Of a stretch of DNA of 64,000 nt, positions 8,261 to 15,141 are shown piece after piece. A program made the position numbers and the translations under genes. The stretch lies in the NCBI GenBank assembly GCA_046295215.1, contig JBKBNP010000020.1:11283-75282 (forward strand), read 5' to 3'. The notes below the pieces were generated by a model that saw only the letters and a program-made list of their open reading frames with translations, was not told where the DNA came from and ran no database searches. Position 1 is the first letter of the stretch, and each line of letters begins with the position of its first letter. Source of the stretch: Szabonella sp046295215. Lineage in GTDB: Bacteria; Pseudomonadota; Alphaproteobacteria; Rhodobacterales; Rhodobacteraceae.

Positions 8261-8956
8261 ATGAAGGTTGCACTGGTCATTGGCGGCGGGTCGGGCATGG
8301 GCGAAGCCTCGGCCCGGGCGCTGGCGGCGGACGGGTTTGCCGTCGCGATCCTGTCCTCCTCCGGCAAGGGGGCGAAGGTGGCGGCGGACCTGGGCGGGAT
8401 CTGTCAACAGGGATCCAACCGGTCCGAGGCCGACATTCGCACGCTGGTTGACGCGGCTATGGCGCGCTGGGGGCGGGTGGATGTGCTGGTCAATTCGGCG
8501 GGTCACGGCCCGAAAGGGCCAGTGCTGGAACTGACCGATGCCGACTGGCATGAAGGGATCGAGGTCTATTTCCTCAATGTCGTGCGGGCCCTGCGGGTCG
8601 TGGCGCCGGTGATGGCGGCAGGCGGCGGCGGGGCCATTGTCAATATCTCCACCGCCTGGGCCTTCGAGCCCTCGGCGATGTTTCCGACCTCGGGTGTGGC
8701 GCGGGCGGGTCTGGCGGCCTTCACCAAGGTATTCACCGATGAATGGGGGGGCAGGAATGTCCGCATGAACAATGTGCTGCCCGGCTGGATCGACAGCCTG
8801 CCGATGAAGGACGAGCGCACCGCCGCCGTGCCGATGGGGCGCTATGGCAGGGCGGAGGAGATTGGCCGGACAGTGGCCTTTCTGGCGTCCGAGGGCGCAG
8901 GTTACATCACAGGGCAGAATATCCGCGTTGATGGCGGATTGATGCGGGGGGTCTGA
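8261..8956 (+). CDS. Short-chain dehydrogenase/reductase fold protein with altered catalytic residues
   Basis: This 231-residue classical SDR fold has VIGGGSGMGEASARALA (nucleotide loop, residues 6-22), VNSAG at 78-82 and ITGQNIRVDGG near the end. The catalytic region reads NISTAWAFEPSAMFPTSGVA then RAGL. Aligned with the standard S..YxxxK, the serine position is T131 (S130 adjacent), the tyrosine position is S144 and the lysine position is R148. The usual proton relay is therefore missing. The start codon abuts the dihydropyrimidinase stop, so it belongs to the pyrimidine operon. It could be a non-enzymatic or lyase-like derivative. Redox activity should not be assumed. Confidence 0.82.
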   Translation: MKVALVIGGGSGMGEASARALAADGFAVAILSSSGKGAKVAADLGGICQQGSNRSEADIRTLVDAAMARWGRVDVLVNSAGHGPKGPVLELTDADWHEGIEVYFLNVVRALRVVAPVMAAGGGGAIVNISTAWAFEPSAMFPTSGVARAGLAAFTKVFTDEWGGRNVRMNNVLPGWIDSLPMKDERTAAVPMGRYGRAEEIGRTVAFLASEGAGYITGQNIRVDGGLMRGV

Positions 8957-9005
8957 TGGCAGGGCGGCACAGGCAATCGGCGCCAGAGCCGACCGGGGGC
9001 GGGCG

Positions 9006-9806
9006 ATGAAGGACGGATCCGATGTGCGGCACCCGGTGATCGAAGCCCGCGATGTCAGCCTGACCTTCCAGACCGCCGATGGCCCGGTTCATGCGCTGAA
9101 AGACGTGAACCTGACCATAAACAAGGGCGATTTCGTCAGTTTCATCGGGCCGTCAGGCTGTGGCAAGACGACCTTCCTGCGGTCCATCGCGGCGCTGGAG
9201 CATCCGACATCCGGCACGTTGACGGTGAATGGCATGACGCCGGACGCGGCCCGACAGGCGCGGGCTTATGGCTATGTGTTCCAGGCGGCGGGGCTTTACC
9301 CCTGGCGCACGATTGCGGGGAATATCCGGCTGCCGCTGGAGATCATGGGGTTTTCCCGCGCCAAGCAGAAAGAGCGGGTGGAGCGGGTGCTGGATCTGGT
9401 GGAGCTTTCGGGGTTCGGCAAGAAATACCCCTGGCAATTGTCGGGCGGGATGCAGCAGCGGGCGAGCATTGCGCGCGCGCTGGCCTTTGATGCCGATATA
9501 TTGCTGATGGATGAACCGTTTGGTGCGTTGGACGAGATCGTGCGCGACCGGCTGAACGAGGAGGTGCTGAAACTCTGGGCGCGGACGGAAAAGACCATCG
9601 GCTTTGTCACCCATTCCATCCCCGAGGCAGTTTATCTGTCCACCCGGATCGTGGTGATGAGCCCGCGTCCGGGGCGGATAACAGATGTGATCGAGAGCCC
9701 GCTGCCGAAGGAGCGCCCGCTCGACATCCGCGACAGCCCGGAATTTATCGAGATCGCGCATCGGGTGCGCGATGGCTTGCGGGCGGGGCATGGCGATGAG
9801 GCGTGA
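9006..9806 (+). CDS. ABC transporter ATP-binding protein, nitrate/sulfonate/THI5 type
   Basis: This 266-residue ATPase has Walker A GPSGCGKTT (residues 48-56), a Q-loop in YGYVFQAAGLYPWRTI, signature LSGGMQQRASIARA, Walker B ILLMDEPFGALDE and the switch histidine in FVTHSIPEA. It resembles SsuB/TauB/ThiZ subunits, which energise uptake through two membrane subunits. It starts 49 bases after the SDR stop and is followed by two permease genes and a THI5/NMT1-type binding protein, so all four probably form one importer. From context the substrate is likely a pyrimidine, hydantoin or related ring compound (inference). Confidence 0.92.
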   Translation: MKDGSDVRHPVIEARDVSLTFQTADGPVHALKDVNLTINKGDFVSFIGPSGCGKTTFLRSIAALEHPTSGTLTVNGMTPDAARQARAYGYVFQAAGLYPWRTIAGNIRLPLEIMGFSRAKQKERVERVLDLVELSGFGKKYPWQLSGGMQQRASIARALAFDADILLMDEPFGALDEIVRDRLNEEVLKLWARTEKTIGFVTHSIPEAVYLSTRIVVMSPRPGRITDVIESPLPKERPLDIRDSPEFIEIAHRVRDGLRAGHGDEA

Positions 9807-9827
9807 TCGTTCGGGGCCGGGCGGGCA

Positions 9828-9900
9828 GGGGGGCTGTCTGCCCCCCCTTGGCCCTTGCGGGCCAATTCCCCCCCGAAGGTATTTGGGCCAAGATGAAAGG
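9828..9900 (+). repeat. GAGGATATTT-type intergenic hairpin repeat, copy 3 (diverged core)
   Basis: A G6-ctgtctg-C7 hairpin is followed by TTGGCCCTTGCGGGCCAA, a second perfect stem, then CCCCCCCGAAGGTATTTGGG and CCAAGATGAAAGG. The core is GAAGGTATTT here. It separates the ATPase gene from the first permease gene inside the transporter operon. Confidence 0.7.
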
Positions 9901-9908
9901 CGGGGCGG

Positions 9909-10802
9909 ATGAGGTCGGTGCTGCCGGTTCTGGTTGTCGTCGCGGCGATTCTTGCGCTTTGGTATGTCGCGGCCGTGGGGATGAACGCGCAATGGGCGCG
10001 CGATCAGGCGGCGCGGGCGGGGGTGGAGATCGGCTGGGGCCAGATCGCGGCGGAGGCGATGCGGCAGGAGCGCCCGGTGCTGCCCGCGCCGCATCAGGTG
10101 GCGCTGGAATTCTGGAAACTGACCTGGACCGAGGAGGTGGAGGGACGACGCGGGATCGTGCAATCGGGGAGCCTTTCGAACCGGAGCCTGGTCTATCATG
10201 CGCTTGTGACGCTGACCTCGACGGGGCTCGGGTTTCTGATCGGGGCGGGGTTCGGCATCCTTCTGGCCATCGGGATCGTGCATAACCGCGCGATGGACAT
10301 GAGCGTGATGCCCTGGGCGATTGCGAGCCAGACCATCCCCATCGTGGCGATTGCGCCGATGATTATCGTCGTTCTCAATTCCATCGGCGTGACGGGGGTG
10401 GTGCCGAAGGCGGTGATTGCGGCTTACCTGAGTTTCTTTCCGGTCGTCGTGGGGATGGTCAAGGGGTTGCGCAGCCCCGATGCGATGCAGACCGATCTTT
10501 TGCGGACCTATAATGCGGGCGCGGTGCAGGTGCTGGGCAAGCTGCGCTTTCCGGCCTCGATGCCCTATCTCTTCGCCTCGCTGAAGGTGGGGGTTGCGGC
10601 GTCTCTGGTGGGGACAATCGTGGCCGAATTGCCGCTGGGCGGGGCGGGGCTGGGCACGCGCCTGCTGGCGGGAAGCTATTACGGCCAGACCATCCAGATC
10701 TGGGCCACGCTGATCGCGGCGGCGCTGCTGGCGGCGGGGATGGTGGGGATCGTGGGCCTGGTGCAGCGGGTGACCTTGCGGCGTATGGGGATGGCGCAAT
10801 GA
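9909..10802 (+). CDS. ABC transporter permease 1 (BPD_transp_1), THI5/nitrate type
   Basis: This 297-residue integral membrane protein has an N-terminal anchor, an intervening soluble stretch (residues about 25-90) and a transporter domain with the coupling-helix EAA-like region LRTYNAGAVQVLGKLRFPAS followed by MPYLFASLKVGVAASLVGTI. It should form half of the import channel. The stop overlaps the next permease start by four bases (ATGA at 10799-10802), indicating coupled translation of the two halves. The start follows GAAAGGCGGGGCGG. Confidence 0.9.
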   Translation: MRSVLPVLVVVAAILALWYVAAVGMNAQWARDQAARAGVEIGWGQIAAEAMRQERPVLPAPHQVALEFWKLTWTEEVEGRRGIVQSGSLSNRSLVYHALVTLTSTGLGFLIGAGFGILLAIGIVHNRAMDMSVMPWAIASQTIPIVAIAPMIIVVLNSIGVTGVVPKAVIAAYLSFFPVVVGMVKGLRSPDAMQTDLLRTYNAGAVQVLGKLRFPASMPYLFASLKVGVAASLVGTIVAELPLGGAGLGTRLLAGSYYGQTIQIWATLIAAALLAAGMVGIVGLVQRVTLRRMGMAQ

Positions 10803-11902
10803 ATGGTCCGGCCTTTGGCTTGCGGGCAGTTGCAGCACTTGTGGCGCTGCTGGGGGCGGTTCTGGCCATTCCCGCGCATGCGGTGGGCAGCGTTGCGGCC
10901 TTGCTGGGGGTTGTGATGGCGCTCGCGGTCGTGCGCGGCAGCCGGGGCGGCGTTCTGGCGGTGCTGCTGTCCCTGGGGCTGGTCATCTTGATCCGGGGCC
11001 TGTCCTTCGCCCCTGTTGCGGACAAGGGTGACAGGCTCGCCCTGACCGATGCGCTGTTGCCGGTGGTGCTGGTCTGGCTGCTCCTTTGGTTGGGGGTGGA
11101 GTTCCTGTCGCGGCTGGCGCCCCGGTCCGGGGTGTTGCGGCGCGCCCTCGGGCTGGCGGTTCCGGTCCTGTTCGGAGCGACGCTCTTGTGGTTGTGGGAG
11201 GCGCTGGTGGGGATCCTCGGCGTCTCGCCGGTGATCCTGCCGCCGCCGAGTTCGATTGCCGCGCGCTTTGCCGCAAGCCTGCCGGTGCTGTGGGGTGATT
11301 TCGTGCAGACGGCGGTGAAAGGGGCGCTGACGGGGTATGTTATGGGCTGCGGGGCGGCTGTGGTGGTGGCGGTGGCGGTGGACCGCTCGGCCTTCCTGCA
11401 ACGGGGGTTGTTGCCGGTGGGCAATTTCGTGGCGGCCCTGCCGATCGTGGGCATCGCGCCGATTCTGGTGATGTGGTTCGGCTTCGACTGGCAGTCCAAG
11501 GCGGCGGTGGTCGTGGTCATGGTGTTCTTTCCGATGCTGGTGAACACGGTGGAAGGGTTGAAGGCAGCCCAGGCAATGCAGCGCGACCTGATGGCGACCT
11601 ATGGGGCGAGTTACTGGCAATCCTTGTGGAAGCTGCGCCTGCCTGCGGCGATGCCCTTCATCTTCAACGGGTTGAAGATCTGCACGACGCTTGCGCTGAT
11701 CGGGGCGATTGTCGCCGAATTTTTCGGCAGCCCGACACAGGGCATGGGATTCCGCATTTCGACCGAGGTGGGGCGGCTTGGCCTCGACATGGTATGGTCG
11801 GAAATTGCGGTGGCGGCACTGGCGGGGTCGGCCTTCTATGCCGTCGTCGCAGTGGTGGAGAAAGGGGTGACTTTCTGGCACCCGTCACAAAGAGGCCGCT
11901 GA
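10799..11902 (+). CDS. ABC transporter permease 2 (BPD_transp_1) with extended N-terminal membrane region
   Basis: This 367-residue permease has four or so additional N-terminal hydrophobic segments (residues 1-125) before the standard domain. The standard domain carries LMATYGASYWQSLWKLRLPA followed by AMPFIFNGLKICTTLALIGA (coupling loop and following helix). It is about 70 residues longer than permease 1. It probably dimerises with permease 1 in the importer. The overlapping start and the binding-protein gene 29 bases downstream place it firmly in the transporter operon. Confidence 0.9.
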   Translation: MNGPAFGLRAVAALVALLGAVLAIPAHAVGSVAALLGVVMALAVVRGSRGGVLAVLLSLGLVILIRGLSFAPVADKGDRLALTDALLPVVLVWLLLWLGVEFLSRLAPRSGVLRRALGLAVPVLFGATLLWLWEALVGILGVSPVILPPPSSIAARFAASLPVLWGDFVQTAVKGALTGYVMGCGAAVVVAVAVDRSAFLQRGLLPVGNFVAALPIVGIAPILVMWFGFDWQSKAAVVVVMVFFPMLVNTVEGLKAAQAMQRDLMATYGASYWQSLWKLRLPAAMPFIFNGLKICTTLALIGAIVAEFFGSPTQGMGFRISTEVGRLGLDMVWSEIAVAALAGSAFYAVVAVVEKGVTFWHPSQRGR

Positions 11903-11931
11903 GACAGGCGGTCCGACATGGAGGTGAGACG

Positions 11932-12912
11932 ATGAAGAAATACATGCTTTCAGCGGCGTCGGTTCTGGCGCTGGCGACGGCGGCTTCGGCCGAGGATGTG
12001 ACGCTGCAACTCAAATGGGTGACGCAGGCGCAGTTCGCGGGCTATTACGTCGCGCAGGAAAAGGGGTTTTACGAGGAAGAGGGCCTGAATGTCACCATCA
12101 AGCCGGGCGGGCCGGATGTGGCCCCGGTTCAGGTTCTGATGGGGGGCGGGGCCGATGTGATGGTGGACTGGATGCCCTCGGCGCTGGCCGCGCGCGAACA
12201 GGGTGCCCCGGTCGTCAATATCGCGCAGCCCTTCAAATCCAGCGGCATGATGCTGACCTGCCTCAAGGAAACCGGCATCACCAGCCCGGATGATTTCAAG
12301 GGCAAGACGCTGGGGGTCTGGTTCTTCGGCAATGAATATCCGTTCCTGAGCTGGATGGGCACGCTGGGCATCCCGACGAGCGGCGGGGCCGATGGCGTCG
12401 AGGTTCTGAAACAGGGCTTCAACGTCGATCCCCTGTTGCAAAAACAGGCGGCCTGCATTTCGACCATGACCTATAACGAATACTGGCAGGTGATCGATGC
12501 CGGGATTTCCGAGGCGGATCTCGTGACCTTCAAATACGAGGATCAGGGAGTGGGCACGCTGGAGGACGGGCTTTACGTTCTGGAGGAGAAGCTGTCCGAT
12601 CCGGCCTTCGAGGAGAAGATGGTGAAATTCGTGCGCGCCTCGATGAAGGGCTGGAAATATGCCGAGGAGAATCCCGACGAGGCGGCGATGATCGTGCTGG
12701 ACAATGACGAGACCGGCGCGCAGACCGAAGGCCATCAGAAACGCATGATGGGCGAGGTGGCAAAACTCACCGCAGGGTCGAACGGCGCGCTGGACGTGGC
12801 CGATTACGAGCGCACGGTGGCGACATTGCTGGCAGGCGGGTCGGACCCGGTGATTTCCAAGGCGCCCGAGGGGGCCTATACATTGGCGATCACCGACAAG
12901 GCGCTGCAATAG
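11932..12912 (+). CDS. ABC transporter substrate-binding protein, THI5/NMT1 (ThiY-like) family
   Basis: The 326-residue protein has a signal peptide (MKKYMLSAASVLALATAASA, cleavage before EDV) and then VTLQLKWVTQAQFAGYYVAQ followed by EKGFYEEEGL, the diagnostic opening of THI5/NMT1-like binding proteins. These bind thiamine pyrimidine precursors or other small heterocycles. GGAGGTGAG lies five bases before ATG 11932. The gene ends the importer operon and is followed by repeat copy 4, which may act as terminator. A link with dihydropyrimidinase and RutR-type regulation suggests a pyrimidine or hydantoin ligand. An HMP precursor of thiamine is the main alternative. Confidence 0.92.
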   Translation: MKKYMLSAASVLALATAASAEDVTLQLKWVTQAQFAGYYVAQEKGFYEEEGLNVTIKPGGPDVAPVQVLMGGGADVMVDWMPSALAAREQGAPVVNIAQPFKSSGMMLTCLKETGITSPDDFKGKTLGVWFFGNEYPFLSWMGTLGIPTSGGADGVEVLKQGFNVDPLLQKQAACISTMTYNEYWQVIDAGISEADLVTFKYEDQGVGTLEDGLYVLEEKLSDPAFEEKMVKFVRASMKGWKYAEENPDEAAMIVLDNDETGAQTEGHQKRMMGEVAKLTAGSNGALDVADYERTVATLLAGGSDPVISKAPEGAYTLAITDKALQ

Positions 12913-12920
12913 ACTGAAAA

Positions 12921-12990
12921 GGGGGAGGCTGTCTGCCTCCCCCGTCCCGTTCCGGGACTCCCCCTCCGAGGATATTTCCGGACAGAAAAA
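12921..12990 (+). repeat. GAGGATATTT intergenic hairpin repeat, copy 4
   Basis: GGGGGAGG-ctgtctg-CCTCCCCC and GTCCCG-tt-CCGGGAC hairpins precede CTCCGAGGATATTTCCGG and ACAGAAAAAG. It starts eight bases after the binding-protein stop and probably ends the importer transcript. The last part is identical to copy 1. Confidence 0.75.
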
Positions 12991-12994
12991 GCCG

Positions 12995-13035
12995 GATTTA
13001 CAGATACGTTTACAATTTGCATGATCCTGTAAATC
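12995..13035. promoter_or_regulatory. Inverted repeat, likely operator of the XRE/ScfR regulator
   Basis: GATTTACAG (12995-13003) is exactly repeated in inverted form as CTGTAAATC (13027-13035), with 23 bases between. GTTTACAATTTGCAT lies in the middle, and TTGCAAATG overlaps the start codon. The sequence is AT-rich compared with its surroundings and ends 24 bases before the regulator start, which suits autoregulation. Related regulators (PccR) bind TTTGCAAA-like sequences. Confidence 0.55.
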
Positions 13036-13059
13036 GCAAGTGCGGAACAGGAGTTGCAA

Positions 13060-14361
13060 ATGCCGCTGTCAGGGCTGTCCGGGACAAGGCTGCGGGAGCG
13101 GCGGCTGGCGCTGGGATTGCGGCAGGCGGATCTGGCGCGGACGGCGGGTATCTCGGCTTCCTTTCTTAACCTGATCGAACACAACCGCCGCCGGATCACC
13201 GCGCCGGTGCTGGAACGGCTGGCCGAGGCGCTGCGCGTCGATCTGGCAGAACTGGGTGACGGCACCGACCGGCGGCGGATCGAGGATCTGCGCGCGGCGG
13301 CGGGGATGCAGGAAAGCCCGGTCGAAATGGAGCGGATCGAGGATTTTCTCGGGCGGTTTCCGGGCTGGGCCGATCTGGTGCGCACGCAGCATCGCAGGCT
13401 GGACCAGTTGGAGCGGACGGTGTTCCTGCTCAATGACCGGCTGGGCCATGACCCGCATCTGTCGGCGGCCCTGCACGAGGTGTTGAGTGCCCTGAGTTCG
13501 GTGCGCTCCACCGCTGCGATCCTTGCGGAAACCGAGGATATCGACCCGGAGTGGCGGGCGCGGTTCCATGCCAACCTGCATGCCGACAGCGAGCGGCTGG
13601 CGGTGGGGGCCGAGGTGCTGGTGGCCTATCTCGACGGTCCGGAAGAGGCGGCGAAGGAGACGATCGCGGCGGCGCCGCAGGACGAGGTGGAGGCCTGGCT
13701 TGCCGCGCGCGGCTGGCATCTGGCGGAACTGGAGGCGGGCGGCGCGGGGATGGCGGCCTTGCGCCCCGAAATGGCGGGGCTTGCCTCGGCGGCGGCGCGG
13801 TCTTTGGCACAGGATTGGGTGCGGCTGCTGGCGGCGGATGCGGAACGGATGCCGCTGGAGCGGTTCGAGGCGGCGTTCCAGGCCGAGGCGGGGGATCCGA
13901 TCCGCATTGCGCGGCGGTTCGGGGTCGAGGTTCTGGCTGTGTTCCGGCGGATCGCCTTTCGGGAAGGGGCTGCGGAGGGGCTGGTGATCTGCGACGCCTC
14001 CGGCACGCTGCTGATCCGCAAGCCGGTCGCGGGATTCGTGCTTCCGCGTTTCGGGGCGGCCTGTCCGATCTGGCCGCTGTTCACGGCGCTCGCGCGGCCG
14101 ATGGAGCCGATTTCGGCGCTTGCCGAATTGCCCGGTCTGGTGCCGCTGCGGTTCCGGTTGCGCGCCTTTTGCGAACCCGAGGTGGCGGAGTTCGGGGCGG
14201 GCGGCGCGGGCATGGTGGTGTTGCGCCGGGCCGGGATGCTGATGGAGCCCGCCATGGCCGGGCGGGAGGAGGCGCTGCCCGTCGGGGCCTCTTGCCGGAT
14301 CTGTCCGCGGGAGGCCTGTGCCGGGCGCCGCGAGCCGTCGATCATGGCGGCATGGTCCTGA
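13060..14361 (+). CDS. XRE-family regulator, short-chain fatty acyl-CoA regulator (ScfR/DUF2083) family
   Basis: The 433-residue protein has an N-terminal XRE helix-turn-helix (residues about 8-62; RQADLARTAGISASFLNLIE) and a long C-terminal region ending in SCRICPREACAGRREPSI. That terminal cysteine signature is typical of the DUF2083 regulators that sense short-chain acyl-CoAs (RamB, PccR, MccR). No HExxH motif is visible. ATG 13060 is preceded by CAGGAG at a spacing of six; the TTG at 13054 would touch the Shine-Dalgarno sequence. The neighbouring symporter-kinase suggests a carboxylate-sensing locus, but no acyl-CoA enzyme gene is adjacent to show the target pathway. Confidence 0.85.
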   Translation: MPLSGLSGTRLRERRLALGLRQADLARTAGISASFLNLIEHNRRRITAPVLERLAEALRVDLAELGDGTDRRRIEDLRAAAGMQESPVEMERIEDFLGRFPGWADLVRTQHRRLDQLERTVFLLNDRLGHDPHLSAALHEVLSALSSVRSTAAILAETEDIDPEWRARFHANLHADSERLAVGAEVLVAYLDGPEEAAKETIAAAPQDEVEAWLAARGWHLAELEAGGAGMAALRPEMAGLASAAARSLAQDWVRLLAADAERMPLERFEAAFQAEAGDPIRIARRFGVEVLAVFRRIAFREGAAEGLVICDASGTLLIRKPVAGFVLPRFGAACPIWPLFTALARPMEPISALAELPGLVPLRFRLRAFCEPEVAEFGAGGAGMVVLRRAGMLMEPAMAGREEALPVGASCRICPREACAGRREPSIMAAWS

Positions 14362-14512
14362 TCCGGCAACCTCTGGCTTTGACAAGTGCCACGCTTTGCG
14401 CCGATACTCGGCCAAAGACCGCAGGCCGGACATAAACCGGCTGTCAGGGAGCCTGACTTGGGGGGACGCGGCAGGACAGGATCCTGTGGCGCAAGGGGAG
14501 GGGCAGAGGCCG

Positions 14513-14881
14513 ATGGGGCGCCATGTTCTGCTGATCGAGGACGAGCCGCATATCGCCGAGGCAATCCGTTTCATCCTGAGCCGGGACGGCTGGCGGGTGT
14601 CCACCCATGAGAACGGGCAGGATGCTGTGGCGCGGGTCCATGCGACGCGGCCCGATGTGCTGATCCTCGATGTGATGTTGCCGGGGGCGAGCGGGTATGA
14701 GGTGTTGAGCCAGTTGCGCGCGATGCCGGAAACCGCCTCGCTGCCGGTCCTCATGCTGACGGCCAAGGGGCAGGGGCGCGACCGCGAGGCGGCGGAGCGG
14801 GCGGGGGCGGACCTGTTCATCAGCAAACCCTTTTCCAATGCCGAGATCCTTGCATCGGTGCGGTCGCTGGTGGCTTCGTGA
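14513..14881 (+). CDS. Stand-alone CheY-like response regulator receiver
   Basis: This 122-residue protein consists only of a receiver domain: acidic pocket E9-D10-E11 in LLIEDEPHI, phospho-acceptor D53 in LILDVMLPG, T83 in MLTAKGQ, and K105 in FISKPF. There is no DNA-binding output domain. GGGGAGGGGCAGAGG precedes ATG 14513, and an in-frame GTG at 14486 is possible. Its stop overlaps the next small membrane-protein start, and the symporter-histidine kinase follows, so the three genes form one signalling operon. Output must pass through another protein. Confidence 0.9.
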   Translation: MGRHVLLIEDEPHIAEAIRFILSRDGWRVSTHENGQDAVARVHATRPDVLILDVMLPGASGYEVLSQLRAMPETASLPVLMLTAKGQGRDREAAERAGADLFISKPFSNAEILASVRSLVAS

Positions 14882-15141
14882 AGGGGCCGGTCTTTCTGGC
14901 GCGCAGCAGTTACCGGCGGCGGCGGTTGCGCGATGCGGCGCGGCTTTTGCCGGTTGTCGGGGCCTTTCTGGTCTGGCTGCCGATGCTCTGGGATGACGGA
15001 GCAACCGGCGCGCGCAACACGGCGACGGATGTGATCTATCTCTTTGCGGTCTGGTCTGTGCTGATCCTCGCGGCGGTGGTTCTGTCGGCCCGGCTGGGCG
15101 GGGATGACGAGGCCGACCGGGGCGCGGAGGAGGATGGCTGA
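14878..15141 (+). CDS. Small two-helix membrane protein of the symporter-kinase operon
   Basis: The 87-residue protein starts with GTG 14878 (overlapping the receiver stop) and ends overlapping the kinase start, so all three genes are translationally coupled. It has an Arg-rich N-terminus (YRRRRLRDAARL), one hydrophobic segment near residues 23-38, a second near 52-68 (IYLFAVWSVLILAAVVLSA), and an acidic tail. I do not recognise a named family. Its position between a receiver and an SSS-type kinase suggests an accessory subunit of the sensor, comparable to small DUF485-like partners of acetate permeases, but no sequence match is claimed. Confidence 0.8.
   Translation: MKGPVFLARSSYRRRRLRDAARLLPVVGAFLVWLPMLWDDGATGARNTATDVIYLFAVWSVLILAAVVLSARLGGDDEADRGAEEDG

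Noticed and set aside
9153..10838. A 561-residue minus-strand frame opposite the ABC ATPase and first permease genes
   Set aside because: It is antisense to genes with clear Walker and permease motifs, and its product is low-complexity His/Arg/Pro-rich sequence.
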